From: Vanessa cardui | Lineage: Eukaryota > Arthropoda > Insecta > Lepidoptera > Nymphalidae | Length of the DNA stretch: 64,000 nucleotides | Reading direction: 5' to 3' | Assembly (NCBI RefSeq): GCF_905220365.1 | Contig: NC_061131.1 | Coordinates: 4,650,001-4,714,000 of the forward strand | Shown here: positions 37,053 to 48,120 of the stretch, in pieces | Layout: each line of letters begins with the position of its first letter | How positions within the stretch are numbered: the first letter of the stretch is position 1 | Notes under the pieces: generated by a model | Databases searched by the model: none | Told to the model about the DNA's origin: nothing | What the model saw: the letters and a program-made list of their open reading frames with translations, nothing else | Program-made: the position numbers and the translations under genes

Positions 37053-40000
37053 CTAGAATCACAAATGACGTCAATTAAAAAGAACCGTATTTTTTTTCAG
37101 TATGGCGATCGAGCCTATAGGCCACCTGATGGTTAGTCGCAGATGTCATGTCCCGTGTGCCTGTAGTTACACTGGCTGATTTATTTTTCAAACTGGAACA
37201 CAATGATAATATGTATAGCAGGAAAATCTAATGTTTGGTCACCTAGTACCTACTCAGAGGGATTACACAAAAGTTTATCACCAAATTTCACCCGAGATTC
37301 CCTTTAAAATTCAAATGTTTTTTTTACCACAAAATTTTTTCTTCAGATCATATGACACTATCGCACTGCCAGAAGTTCTATTTTGATTTTTTTATGGTAT
37401 AGATTGGCGTATACTGAGTACACACATATATGCATATAGGCTTACTTGGTAGTAGGGCTTTATGCATGCCCGTGTGGGTAGGTACCACCCACTCATCCGT
37501 TATTCTACCGCCAAATAACAGTACTCAGTATTGTTGTGTTCCGGTTTGAAGGGTGAGTGAGCCAGTGTAATTACAGGCACCAGGGACATAGCATCTTAGT
37601 TCCCAATTTTGGTGGCACATTGACGATTTAAGGAATACTTAATTAACTTTGGAAACTAAGATGCTATGTCCCTTGTGCCTAGTTACACTGGCTCACTCAT
37701 TCTTCAAACCGGAACACAACATTGAGTAGGTCAACAAGGATGGTTTTGATACTATATTCATATTATACAGCAAAATAGTCGAGATGACCATGTTTAAATC
37801 ATTTGGATTTTAAAGGAAATCTGTATAATTGTGTTTACTTGTGTTTATTTTAGTTTATTATTCATGTGGTACACGATAGTGCAGGGAAACATCACAAGGA
37901 AGCCCGTGCATTTAAAATATGGCCTTATTTTCTCTCTAAAATATGTAAATTTTTTTTTACTCATGAAAAAAAAAATTTTCTTGAATGCGTTAAAAATATT
38001 TAATAAAGGCTTTAACTGATCTTTCAATATATATTGCTATACATTTTGCCTATGTTGTATTCTTTGTTTATTATTTTAACATATATTTTTCTTACTAAAA
38101 TATTGGTAATGAGAGCTCCGATTTCTTGAATTATTTTGTCTGCCTCTCGTTTTGCTCGTGAATCTGCCTGTAATAAATAGAAAAAGTCAATAATAATCTT
38201 ACCAAGTATTGTAGCCTAGGAAAATATACGATATAAAAGTGAATCTTAGTAAACAATGAACTCTAAAAATAATGATAAATATATTTATTAAAATAAAAGG
38301 AAAAGCCGACTTCAAAACGTTCGACGCAGATACAAAGTCCAATCTCATCAATATCAGAACAAAATGCCTAATCCAAGGATGATAATGAACTAAATATTCG
38401 TGTATTATATCTAATTACTTTTTTTGTTCTATTTGCTGTCGAAACGCTTGGCCCTTGGAGTAGTGGTGCAAAAAGCTTCATCAAAAGTATAACACCTCGC
38501 CTCATTGCCTCCACTGGTGACAGGAGGGCTGGTTCGTTTTTTGCCCAGAGAATCGGAATTGCGATTCAACGGGGAAATGCTGCTAGCACTCTTGCCACCA
38601 TTCCACGCGGTTAAGATTTATACAGTAACTAGTTTTAGTTCATATTTGTATATATATATATTAGGTTGGGGAAAAAGTCTTTTCGCATATAGTATATATG
38701 AACTTGTAATAAAATCTCTTTGGCTATACCATTTGTATCTGGCTGGTTTTGGTATCATTAAAAAGTTTTAATTTTAAAGAAGGCACTTCCAAATTCAAAT
38801 TAGGAATTTGTGTGATTTTCATTTGTTTTTGTTGTTGTTAAAATGAGTGAATCTAAAGAAGAAATTCGATACATTTTAAAATTTTACTATAAAAAAGGTA
38901 AAAATGCAAAAGCCGCGAAAAAAAAATGTGATGTTTATGGACCTAATGCAGTATCTGTGAGAGTAGCGCAAGTTTGGTTTAAGCGTTTTCAAGCCGGAAA
39001 TTTTGATATCAAAGATGCATCTCGCTCTGGTCGCCCTGTTACGGGCAAAATTGATGCCATTTTTGAAAAAGTGGAGCAAGATCGGCATATTAGTAGTTAC
39101 GATGTAGCTGAAGAACTGGCAATTGACCACAAAACGGTTTTGACTCATTTGAATAAAGCTGGGTACACAAAAAAGCTCGATATATGGGTGCCTCATGAAC
39201 TCACTGAAAGAAACCTAATGAACCGTGTACTCATTTGTGATTCTTTATTACGACGTAATGAAACCGAACCATTTTTGAAGAAGCTGATAACTGGTGATGA
39301 AAAGTGGATCACATACGACAAGAACGTGCGAAAAAGATCGTGGTCAAAGGCCGGTCAAGCTACGCAGACTGTGGCAAAACCCGGATTAACTCGCAACAAG
39401 GTAATGCTGTGTGTATGGTGAGATTGGAAGGGCATCATTCATTACGAGCTGTTACCGCCCGGCAGGACCATCGATTCAGAACTGTATTGCGAACAATTGA
39501 TGAGATTGAAGCAAGAAATTGAGAGAAAGCGGCCAGAATTGATCAACAGAAGGGGTGTGGTTTTTCACCATGACAACGCTAGACCTCACACATCTTTAGC
39601 CACTCAACAAAAATTACGAGAGTTTGGCTGGGAGGTATTAATGAATCCTCCGTATAGTCCTGACCTTGCACCTTCAGATTTTCATCTGTTTCGGTCTCTG
39701 CAGAATTCCTTAGGCAGTGTCAGGTTAACATCACGAGAGGACTGCCAAAACCACTTGTCGCAGTTTTTCGATCAGAAACCCCAAAATTTTTACAGCAATG
39801 GGATCATGTCACTACCAACAAGATGGCAAAAAGTTATGGAACAAAATGGCACCTACATACTTTAGTCAAATGTAAATAAACTATAAAAAACTTTTTGAAT
39901 TTTCATATAAAATACGAAGAAACTTTTTCCCCAACCTATTATTTAAGCATTTAATGTTGTTCATTCTTATGTTAATAAATTATTTATCCAAGGTATTTAA

Positions 40001-41756
40001 ACTTAATTTAAGTTGCAAGCCAATTATTGAAGGAAGTTTTAGCTAGTTCTTATAAAAATGAAATTAATTGTATTGTTAATATTATAAAAAAACCACTTAC
40101 CACATTAGCCTTGCCGTTTACACATGGAACCTTTTCATTACTGAAATTAAGCGGGAAGTGGATTAGTTCAAAACATATTAAATTTAAGTTCATATATTGT
40201 AGATTTTGTTAGAGCGATGCCGGGTAATTCTGTAGTGAATATTCACATCTAATTCCATATTATGTATTATAGAAGCACGAAATTTACAGTGAAGCACTGC
40301 TTCTTAAAATATAATATTATATACTAAAAACTTCTTCGAATTGCGCTGCATCGTCTGTTATTAGTTTTATGTTTCTTTTTTCATTTATTATTTACAAATA
40401 AAACGTCTCCTGATTTATGAGAGTATATCGTTTATAGTAAGTCCTATTCAAAAAAGAAAACATAAAATACTTAAGTTGTCAATATATATATAACGAAGAG
40501 TATAAACAGATGTTTATAAATTTGTTTGTGTACAAAATTTTAGAATAAGAATTGCATATATTGGAACTTAAAACACTTTAAATATAGAGCAGATTGTTAT
40601 GCCCAGAAAGCATTTTATTAATAAATAAATTATACTTTATTTGGTTCCGCAATATCAAAGTATTAAAATATCAGACGTTATTCACTTGTATGGTCGAGAT
40701 GTTCGACTTTTAGGTCACTTGTTGACTCGACTGCGGTTCGAGAGTGAAAACACTTCAAATAAACTGAATTATTATATTTATATATTAAAACTTATATCAT
40801 GTTTTCCCTTTATACAAGTGATATTTATAGGATGTATAATCAATATATAATCTCGCTATACAGTATGAGATAGGAATATTTGTTTATTGATTTTAACATT
40901 GTTATATATGTTCCTTAATCGAATGGGCATAACCTTTTGCTGAGTGGTCACTGCCTATAGAGATTAAGGCCGTATACATTTTTAGCCATTTGACTATAAT
41001 CAATGCGCCTCCAATCTTGGGAACTAAGATGTTACATCCTTTATGGCTACATATTGTTAAACTGGCTCACATACTCTTCAAACCGGACACAACAGTACTA
41101 AGTAAGTACTAAGTAATACTCCTACCTAGTTTCTACTCTCGAGCTTGCACAAAGTTCAACCGTCAAGTAGTGTATTATTATTATTTTTATTTAAAATAAA
41201 AAGATTTTGAATGAATACAATAAGAAACACGTTGTAAAGAAAAATAAAGAGAAATAAATTAAGTAAAAAAAAATGTTTTCATCAACAAATGTCCTTATGT
41301 AACTAGTATTAAGACTAAATTATTATTTGGTTACTATATATAAACAATAAATATAAATAAGTAATGGACAACCTCACATATATTACGCTGATCCCAATGT
41401 AAGTAGCCAAAGCACGTGTATTATGCAAAATCAGAAGTTACGACGGTAACATAAACATCCAGACCCAAGAAAACATAGGAAACTAATGAACTTTTTCTAA
41501 ATCGACTCGGCCGGGAATCGAACCCGGTACCTCGAAGTGGCGTACCCATGAAAACCGGTGTACATACTACTCGACCGCGGAGGTCGTCTAATACATAATA
41601 CTTTAATTGCTACGTTGAAAAATATTTATATAAATTTTTGAAAAACGAATAATTGAAATGTCGGATTTATACGTTACTTACTTACCTTGTGGGTTTTGAT
41701 ACAACGACGTTAGCAAAAGCGAGACAAGCGAATAGTACAACTATTTTCAGCTCCAT
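36924..41756 (-). CDS. Small secreted protein gene, four coding exons, 103 aa (unrecognised family)
   Basis: Coding exons run 41756-41686, 40140-40101, 38167-38096 and 37052-36924 on the minus strand. Each has an AG acceptor (except the ATG exon) and a GTAAG donor (except the last). The phases agree at all three junctions: 2 into 2, then 0 and 0. The joined frame is 103 codons plus TAA, followed at once by AATAAA signals. Residues 1-20 form a signal peptide (MELKIVVL, then a hydrophobic core ending VVVS). The mature part is about 83 residues and basic, with two cysteines (C30, C66). It has a central amphipathic helix-like stretch (38-61, encoded by exon 3) and an Asn/Tyr-rich tail (80-103, with NIGNGAYNTN). 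The inferred product is a secreted cationic peptide; I do not recognise the family and assign no function. Introns contain mariner and SINEs. An extra exon that keeps phase 0 cannot be excluded. Confidence 0.75.
37089..37287 (-). mobile_element. Retroposon B, diverged (minus), in intron 3
   Basis: TTTTTTTTCAGTATGGCGAT, GTGCCTGTAGTTACACTGGC, and a decayed head. It starts 36 bp from the last exon's acceptor. Confidence 0.7.
37440..37645 (+). mobile_element. Retroposon B, 3' truncated, in intron 3
   Basis: CTTGGTAGTAGGGCTTTATG to GCACATTGACGATTTAAGG. Immediately followed by an inverted partial copy. Confidence 0.8.
37648..37728 (-). mobile_element. Retroposon B fragment, inverted next to the previous copy
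   Basis: TTTGGAAACTAAGATGCTAT to CCGGAACACAACATTGAG; reverse of the neighbouring copy. Confidence 0.75.
37846..37910 (+). mobile_element. SINE A fragment in intron 3
   Basis: TTTATTATTCATGTGGTACA, GTGCAGGGAAACATCACAAG, and GAAGCCCGTGCAT resemble the SINE A body. Confidence 0.45.
38096..38167 (-). CDS. Internal exon 3 of the secreted protein gene (72 nt)
   Basis: Acceptor TTCTATTTATTACAG and donor TTTTA|GTAAG bound exactly 24 codons in phase 0-0. The peptide starts ADSRAKREADKIIQEIG and continues with ALITNIL. It is alternately charged and hydrophobic, so probably an amphipathic helix. Confidence 0.75.
38475..38640 (+). repeat. Family E repeat, copy next to mariner
   Basis: AAGTATAACACCTCGCCTCA, CCCAGAGAATCGGAATTGCG, and ACCATTCCACGCGG; matches 23.75 kb. 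The mariner is inserted in the AT-rich sequence directly after it. Confidence 0.6.
38661..38690 (+). repeat. Mariner left terminal inverted repeat
   Basis: Starts TTAGGTTGGGGAAAAAGTC. Pairs with 39911-39939 read on the minus strand. Confidence 0.9.
38843..39865 (+). pseudogene. Mariner transposase with one nonsense codon
   Basis: A single continuous frame of 340 codons (mariner transposases are about 345) is broken only by TGA at 39419-39421, after MLCVW. Family members usually have a second Trp here, so this is a one-base TGG to TGA change. The N-terminal helix-turn-helix DNA-binding region covers about residues 5-110, with the linker WVPHELTE. The catalytic triad is complete: first Asp in TGDEKW, second in HHDNARPH, third in YSPDLAPSD, with 34 residues between the last two (D,D34D). 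Transposase is cut-and-paste and acts at the terminal repeats. No frameshift is visible, so the copy looks young. Confidence 0.92.
39911..39939 (-). repeat. Mariner right terminal inverted repeat
   Basis: Read on the minus strand it starts ATAGGTTGGGGAAAAAGTT. It differs from the left end at a few positions, including the first base. The TA duplication follows. Confidence 0.9.
40101..40140 (-). CDS. Internal exon 2 of the secreted protein gene (40 nt)
   Basis: Acceptor CCGCTTAATTTCAG precedes the exon and GTAAGTGG follows it. The first base completes a Ser codon split by the intron (AG|T), followed by 13 codons reading NEKVPCVNGKANV. It contains the first mature cysteine. It is 160 bp beyond the right end of the mariner insertion. 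Confidence 0.75.
40935..41170 (-). mobile_element. Retroposon B, diverged (minus), in intron 1
   Basis: GAGTGGTCACTGCCTATAGA, CTTGGGAACTAAGATGTTAC, and GCTTGCACAAAGTTC. Confidence 0.65.
41345..41590 (-). mobile_element. tRNA-derived SINE of a second type (minus)
   Basis: Minus strand: A-box-like GCGGTCGAGTAGT and perfect B box GGGTTCGATTCCC, then a long body ending GGGATCAGCGTAATATATGT and GTTGTCC with an AT-rich tail. A 3' tail fragment of the same type is at 16.82 kb. It lies in the 5' part of intron 1 of the secreted protein gene. Confidence 0.75.
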
Positions 41757-41772
41757 AATACTCGATTTAGTT
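41686..41772 (-). CDS. Exon with start codon and signal peptide (gene at 36.9-42.3 kb)
   Basis: Minus-strand ATG at 41756-41754; 23 codons and two bases, ending ACAAG|GTAAG at 41686/41685. It encodes a Lys-containing N-terminus, a strong hydrophobic core and VVVS-KPT, the layout of a cleavable signal peptide. Just upstream is an acceptor-like pyrimidine run (CTCTCTGTTTTAG) that would place the exon start at 41772, so the 5' UTR is probably split by an intron. Confidence 0.75.
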
Positions 41773-42214
41773 CTAAAACAGAGAGTTCAAGCAATGAATA
41801 TGTATTAATTTTCGTTAAAGGAATCAAATAATTAAAAAAAAAAATAATAGAGTCATTTTTATAACATAAACCTTACGTCAGGATGCCGGTGAGCAAAGTT
41901 TAACGATATTCTAATTTTAAAAATCTTCTATGCTAATGCATAAATCTCAAATTTGTCTCATAGATACCAACGACTTTTAAAAAAAATATTATCAGGCCAA
42001 TATACAGAGATACATCACTAACTTTTTTAAAAAAAATCTTGTCATCAAGCAGACAGCGCTGTAGCGCTCTACAGAATTAAGGTTTAGGACTTATTTTTTA
42101 GATTTAAGTGGATTCGTATTTAATTCAACCTTAATTAATCTTTAACATAATAAAACAAATCATAAATCGAATTATTCAACATGCATTATAAAAATAAAAA
42201 CAATAATAACTCAC

Positions 42215-42330
42215 GCTTTTAAAACTTCACAAATATTTATTGCATTTACATGACAACACTGTGCGAATCAAAGAAGCACTGACAACACTGATTCAACTTC
42301 GGATTGAATATAATAATAAGAATAAATTAC
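42215..42330 (-). promoter_or_regulatory. Possible promoter and non-coding first exon of the secreted protein gene
   Basis: On the minus strand there is a TATA-like TTATATTC at about 42308-42315. Two copies of the arthropod initiator TCAGT follow (42291-42287 and 42282-42278), and then a donor AAAAGC|GTGAGT at 42215. This would pair with the acceptor before 41772. An alternative TATAAAAA lies at about 41852-41860. Position and motif order are the only evidence. Confidence 0.35.
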
Positions 42331-44196
42331 TTCTTACTACTATCTTAATTAATTACCAATTTTTCATGTTTTATCGTTACACATTAAGTTATAAATATAA
42401 CACAACAGGGAAATACGTTGATAAATGAATAAGTATACTAAAGTGCAATCACAACCAATGTGATTGTATGTTGTCATTATATTATAAATCGTATAGGAAC
42501 AGTTCTATCAATCTTTTGCAAGTTTGAAAAATTCTACAAAATTTATGCTCAAATAACAATATTGAAAGCCCAAATTGTTTATAATGTTTTGGACTAAATA
42601 ACGCATGAAAAAAATATGTTTAAGAGACGATTGTTTTATATTATCATTATGCTGTTATTATATTAATATACATATATTGCAATACATAACATATTTCACT
42701 TTACTCGTTTGCTGATTGTTGATCGATTTAAATATTATATACATATTCCAATGAATTTAAGTGTGTTTGTTTGAATGCAAAAAAAATTTGGATAGCTATG
42801 GTGTCTGAAAGATAAATTCACTTAATGTTTATGCTAGTAAGTATATCAATAAAATCCCATAGGTTTGTTGGCCATAGTTATTAAAAAATAAAAAGTTCGA
42901 AAATTATCGCACAGAATATTATTATTCTAGGATAAATACTACATCGAATAAACATATTCTCACACCGCTGCATGTCTGGGTTGCTAGTTTATAAATAAAA
43001 GAATGAGGATATTTTGATTCTTATCGTTGCATAAGTTTTGCGTACTATTCCTTAAAGAACACTACTAATATGATATGCGCATATTTCAAGATTTATATGG
43101 TTATTATTTATTACTTCCACGCTGCTAAATAATTTATAAGATACTTTTAACAAATTTATGGACAACGAGAAGTGGGTTGGGTACACTAGATAGCTAGCTG
43201 TAGGCCATACATTACACAGTCTTTTAAAATAAAACTTAGTGCAATAATAAATGATACATATATCAAATTCATAACTGACGTTATTCTTTTTTAAGAAACA
43301 GTCATACTGTTTACGTAATATGGAGGTTGGAGGGTATTATAATAAATATGAGCATGTATATACATATATCAGACCATTGACTGACTCATCACGAGGTTTT
43401 CGAAACTATAGATTCGTTAACTTAATTTGACGTAGTGACTCTTTCACGTATTTTTGTGAGCTTTATTTTGGTATATATATGACTGTACTAGTATCGACAT
43501 AATAAATATCACATGGTTCCATTATACAGAATTTAAGATGTACGCCCAGAAGTAAAATATTATTTAAATTAAATAGAACGAAAACAGTCTTATTTGGAAT
43601 TACTTTTTTCATTTAGGTGTTATTGTTGAAAACATATGTATAATATTAAATCACAAGTAGCACACAGTTGACATAAAATAAAGTAAAAGTTTTGAAATAA
43701 AATTTATGTAAGCTGTATGCTGTAATCAGAATCGTTTTAAATTCGTCAATTGTTATAGTACCTACTTTGTTTATTGACGCCAGAGATCACGAGTTCAAAT
43801 AATTGTGAGTTAAATGAACTGAGGTGAAATTAAACCCAGTTTAATAATTGGATTGTTTGTTTTATTTCATGTAGTGTTTATTTGATAATTAACTGAACGA
43901 TGGTGATCAAACAGGAAAGAATAAATCAAAACATTGTTTCGAAATATTAGACTCGCGAATTTTTATTGAGTTAAAAAAAAAACGTCTTTTTCTGTTCAAT
44001 TGGAAAAGTATGTTTACAAATACGTCAAATAAATGCCGTTCGGTCCTAGGGCTTTATAGGGATAACTGTGTTGATGTTTTAAAAGCCTACATAGATCAAA
44101 AGAAATGTTTTCAGACTATTTGTGGCAACACCCAACGGATTGCTAACAAGCTCCACATCGCTTTAAAAAATTGAATGCCCTGCTATTACTTTTCAG

Positions 44197-44266
44197 TTCA
44201 TGGTTGATGTACTTTCTAATACGACAGCATTAAATGACATTAATGTCTTATTAACTGTAAATACAG
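44197..44266 (+). CDS. Possible 70-nt internal exon (plus)
   Basis: CTGCTATTACTTTTCAG acceptor, an open frame FMVDVLSNTTALNDINVLLT, then ACAG|GTAATG donor. It lies between the two minus-strand genes but on the other strand. No partner exon was identified. Confidence 0.2.
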
Positions 44267-44644
44267 GTAATGTCGAAATTTTTTTGTATGTGTGCGTATT
44301 GATATTATTACATACAAACGTGACAAAGTTCTTAATAAAGGCACGAATTGTAGAATGCTTTTTTAAATGGTTATCTGTCTAATCATAGGTACAAGCATCA
44401 ACCATATCTAATTAAATCGTAATTATTTTTTTCATTTTTGATGTCGGTATTTTAGTACATGTATAATCACACCTACCTTACAAATCAAAAGTAACTCAAT
44501 CTGTCACATTGCCTGTTTATTTGTTTGTCTATCTGTTAAGCTTTCATGACAATATTAATCATCCGAGTTTTATAAAATTTCATATGAAAAGCTCGTACCT
44601 GAAGGAAGGACACGTTAGGCTATTGTTTATACGTTTATACGTAA

Positions 44645-44820
44645 AACCTATGCCGACCACCAAGCCATTATAAGAAATAATAATCATTCTTAACATCAAA
44701 AAATGCGCCACAAATGTGGGAACTATGACACGAAAGGAGGTCATACAATGTTAGAATATCAGATGAGTGAGTGGTACCCGGTTAGGTGTCTTTTTGTGCA
44801 AGCTCGTCTAACCAGACGAT
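44645..44820 (-). mobile_element. Retroposon B, strongly diverged (minus)
   Basis: CCATTATAAGAAATAATAAT, AATGCGCCACAAATGTGGGA, GATGAGTGAGTGGTACCC, and a short head. Confidence 0.45.
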
Positions 44821-45136
44821 AAGGGTCTTGTGGACAGCGTATATATCACTCGCGAAAAACCCATAATTTGTATCAGTGTGAAAAGTTAGATAGATATACC
44901 GGAATTAATAAACAAAACACACAAAACGCCCCGAAAATAAACGTAAATTTTATTTTAAATTTCAATAATTGAAATGAAATCATCAGTTACATAAATCAAA
45001 ACAATACTGTAAATATGTAGATACATAAATATATTCCGAAACTAACTAAACTCACAATAAAACTAGACTGATAAATAACAGTGAAAAATATTTCTATTTT
45101 CCCAAAACATGTAACGTTGGGTTTTCATAAATTCTA

Positions 45137-45142
45137 TTTATT
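45137..45142 (-). terminator. Poly(A) signal of the second gene
   Basis: AATAAA on the minus strand, 47 bases after the TGA at 45191-45189. It supports this exon being 3'-terminal. Confidence 0.5.
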
Positions 45143-45188
45143 CGCTACGAGACGTAATAAGACGAGCGTTTTAGGGAAGGGGCGCGAT

Positions 45189-46072
45189 TCACGGGCCAAT
45201 CTTCACTTGTTCCTCGAATATGGTAACATTCATGCAGTTACCAGCTGAATTGGCCGCTTCGCCTATATCCAAGGAGTTCGGTTGATCTCCGTAGATATGA
45301 TCTAACTGGACGTGGCTAGTATTTACAGAGTTATTATAGTGTTCATTAACATTTTTAGCTATCTTAATTTATGGCTTTCATTGGTGCCAGTATAACACGT
45401 CATATTTCATGTCGTGTGGCGTAGAGGTAATTAATAAGGGTAAGATTGATCGGTGAAAAAAGGGTGTTTTCCGTACTTTACATTTTGATATATTTATTTA
45501 TACTCTTTATTGCATATCACATTACTTAAGTTAATAGGGAAATGCTGCTTGGGTTTTATACAGTCATGATTAAAGTAACAACTACATTTTCATGTATATA
45601 TTATACTTATAGGTACTATATATTTTATAATAGATAATGTCACCTCAGACTGAAATTTAAAATAAAAAGTTTTGTAAAACCCATTGTTTGAATATAGAAC
45701 TATATTATATTTTTCTTTCTTTCGTACCTAGATAAAACCGTTTTTCATAAGTTTTATATGACATTAGTTCATAAAACTTTTATAATATGTGCTCTTGTGC
45801 GAGGTTTGAAGTTGCTAGATTTAATACAACACGGCAGCGACTACTCGCAGCAAATAAATCTGCTAACCAATTTTTCTTCAGGACTTGTAATAAATTCTAA
45901 AGCTGATTCTAAATATAAAATAAATTATTCTTAAAGTTTTGTCGTATCTAGCTGAAAATACTCATGGAGGTTCATGGATCCTCTTGAAATATTTTACGAT
46001 CTTGTAACATAAGCCTCTAGAAGAAGGGCTGAACCAGTATATTCGTCCCTGTCCGGTGATTTGTACATATTC
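45189..46072 (-). CDS. 3' part of a second small gene, two exons (unrecognised)
   Basis: Two minus-strand exons can be read. The first (46072-45998, 75 nt) follows a good acceptor (CATAGTACACAG) and ends GATC|GTAAAA. It encodes NMYKSPDRDEYTG then SALLLEAYVTR. It leaves two bases (TC) that are completed to Ser by the first base of the last exon (45315-45189, after TACTAG). That exon encodes HVQLDHIYGDQPN, then SLDIGEAANSAG and NCMNVTIFEEQVKIGP, then TGA. AATAAA follows 47 bases after the stop. The last exon is 127 nt, against 129 nt in the neighbouring gene, and both tails contain an IG motif in Asn-rich sequence, so the two could be diverged tandem paralogues (inference). Upstream exons are uncertain; an exon at 46724-46651 with donor AAGAG|GTAAAC has a matching phase. 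Confidence 0.55.
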
Positions 46073-47003
46073 CTGTGTACTATGGATGAATGATCAGATT
46101 TAAGTAGAAAATATTTCGTAGCAAATATTTAGTTCTTCCAGTTCTTTAAAATGCATGATTTATTGAATATAAAAATTGAAGTAAACTATTTTCTCGAAAA
46201 CCTTTTTTTGTTTTTTTTTTTTCAATGTTATGTTAGTAAACATTGTAAAAATTTTCATTTTATATGCTGGTATAATGGAAAGGACTAACATTTATTTCGT
46301 TTTATATTTTTGTGCTGACAAATTTCTTCAACTGTCAAGAAAATTGACAACCATCGTTGATGATTCTTTGATAGTAATAGAATCAGATACTACGATATAT
46401 AATACTACGATAGATCGTGATACTACTAAAGCATACCCGAAATTATTTACAATTTAAAAAATATATGGAAGTTGACTTAAAGACTATTACGTCGATGGAA
46501 TAAGTTTTATATGAAAAAAAATGTACAACATATTAATGTTATATAGCCTCTTCAGCCATAAAATATATACTATCATGATATGAAAATTCCCGGTGTGTTA
46601 GCTAAATATTTCTGTTGTGAAATATGAACTATAAAACAAGTAAAGTTTACCTCTTCATTATCAGTATAATTTTGTTTGAAAATAATGTGAATAGTTGGTT
46701 TAGCTCCAGTGTATGAATTGTCATAGAATTCAGAGAGTTTTATTATTGTACGCCGCAGCTATTCATAAAATTTAATAAAACACATGACATCGGAGATAAA
46801 TTATCTAATATAATAAAGTGCGGTGAAATTCATATAAATAAAAAGTGTGAAATGGTGTAAACAAATGGAACTTAATAGCGTATTTTATTTTCAATAAAAT
46901 ACAATTGGAAGTATAAACTGCTTAGGTAAATTTTATTTATATTTATGAAAAAAATAACGTGAATCCTTTTTGGAACGAAGTCACATTAATATATTATATT
47001 AAA
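46073..47003. other. Upstream region of the second gene
   Basis: AT-rich. Should contain earlier exons or the promoter. Only the candidate exon at 46724-46651 (minus) has a matching phase, and it lacks a clear signal peptide. Confidence 0.35.
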
Positions 47004-47298
47004 CTAGCTGTGTCCGCGACCATGTACGCGTTTAAATTTAACGAAAAAATAAAATATTGTAGCCTAAGTTCTATCTTAACTCCTTGTTCTATCAGTTATC
47101 CGCCAGTGAGAGTTCCGTCAAAATCGGTCCAGCCGTTTCGGAGATTTGCCGGAACAAACAGACAGATAGACAGACAGACCGCAAAAAATTGTAAAAATGT
47201 TATTTTGGCATATGTACCGTGCATACATAATATGCATTGAGTAAAAAAGGGAATTTTAATATTACAAATAGACACTCGAATTTTATTATTTGTATAAA
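47004..47298 (-). mobile_element. Helitron-like element, subfamily 3
   Basis: Its 3' end is GCGGACACAGCTAG|T on the minus strand. It holds a GTCTGTCTATCTGTCTG run and the shared core; the 5' start is not clean. Confidence 0.6.
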
Positions 47299-47589
47299 TA
47301 ACAAGCATGATGAAATAATTTAATGATAATGACAATTTTTTGTATTTACCGTGTTCTACAATTCAAAAGCTGTAATCATAGTAAGGCAGTAGTCATAGTA
47401 ATTGTCATACAGTTAATCAATTAATTATCTAAAGAGAATGCATAGTTTCTTCTCATTATTACGATATTATATTTGAACAAAAATTTCTAACGGAATCGTT
47501 AAATATGTTAAAATAAGTTAATTTGTTCCATGGAACAATTAAATAAATACCAATAGGTACTTAATTTTTATCACTTATTATATATAATT

Positions 47590-47800
47590 GGAATCAGTTT
47601 GGACAAAGCTAATTGACTGCACAGTATGCAATGCGGAGTTTCTCTCTGTTACCCCCCAGTTGTTATTGTTCAATCATATGGCAACGAACCATTCATCCAA
47701 CTCCCTTTGCGAGTTCATCTCATTTGCATACAGGCAATTGTGATTTGAATTAATTTGTTGCCTAAAATTCTCGAGCGACTAAACAAAATGTTTGATCCTA
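47590..47800. other. Possible conserved non-coding element
   Basis: Balanced composition, ATTTGCATA and TTAATTTGTTG-type motifs, no open frame, no repeat match. Confidence 0.25.
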
Positions 47801-47894
47801 ATTATCGTATATTGGGTATTGCATGTTAAATTATTCTTGATTAGGAGCCTCTCCTATCATCCACTGCGAGCATGCTCTACGACTTGTTTGCATA

Positions 47895-48120
47895 TCACTA
47901 CACAGTATAAAACAAAGTCGCTTTCTCTGTCCCTATATACCTATGTATGCTTAAATCTTTAACACTACGCAACGGATTTTGATGCGGTTTTTGAAATTGA
48001 TAGAGTGATTCAAAAGGAAGATTTTTGTATATAATACATGGACAATATAGTAAAGAAATACTGTAGAAGTTTGTAATGTGATGTCGTAAATAAACAAATT
48101 CTGTAGTATATTTAGTTGCA
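47895..48120 (+). mobile_element. Non-autonomous Helitron, subfamily 1, 3' truncated
   Basis: Starts A|TCACTACACAGTATAAAA and matches the 11.7-kb copy up to about TTTAGTTGCA. The 3' hairpin and CTAG are missing. Confidence 0.75.

Larger units (their letters stand above)
38661..39939 (+). mobile_element. Near-intact mariner transposon (cecropia-like)
   Basis: The element is 1279 bp, with inverted termini that start TTAGGTTGGGG on the left and ATAGGTTGGGG on the right (reverse complement). The termini match over about 28 bp with few differences. TA is present on both flanks (38659-38660 and 39940-39941), the mariner target duplication. It sits in intron 2 of the minus-strand secreted protein gene, in the opposite orientation. 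Its left end is in the AT tail of a family-E repeat. Length, termini and TA duplication all match mariner, and the protein resembles the Hsmar1/cecropia group. Confidence 0.93.
42331..45136. other. Intergenic region between the two minus-strand genes
   Basis: About 2.8 kb of AT-rich sequence with a diverged retroposon B (44.65 kb) and the weak plus-strand exon candidate at 44.2 kb. Confidence 0.45.

Noticed and set aside
38876..39196. 106-aa minus-strand frame
   Set aside because: Shadow of the mariner transposase.
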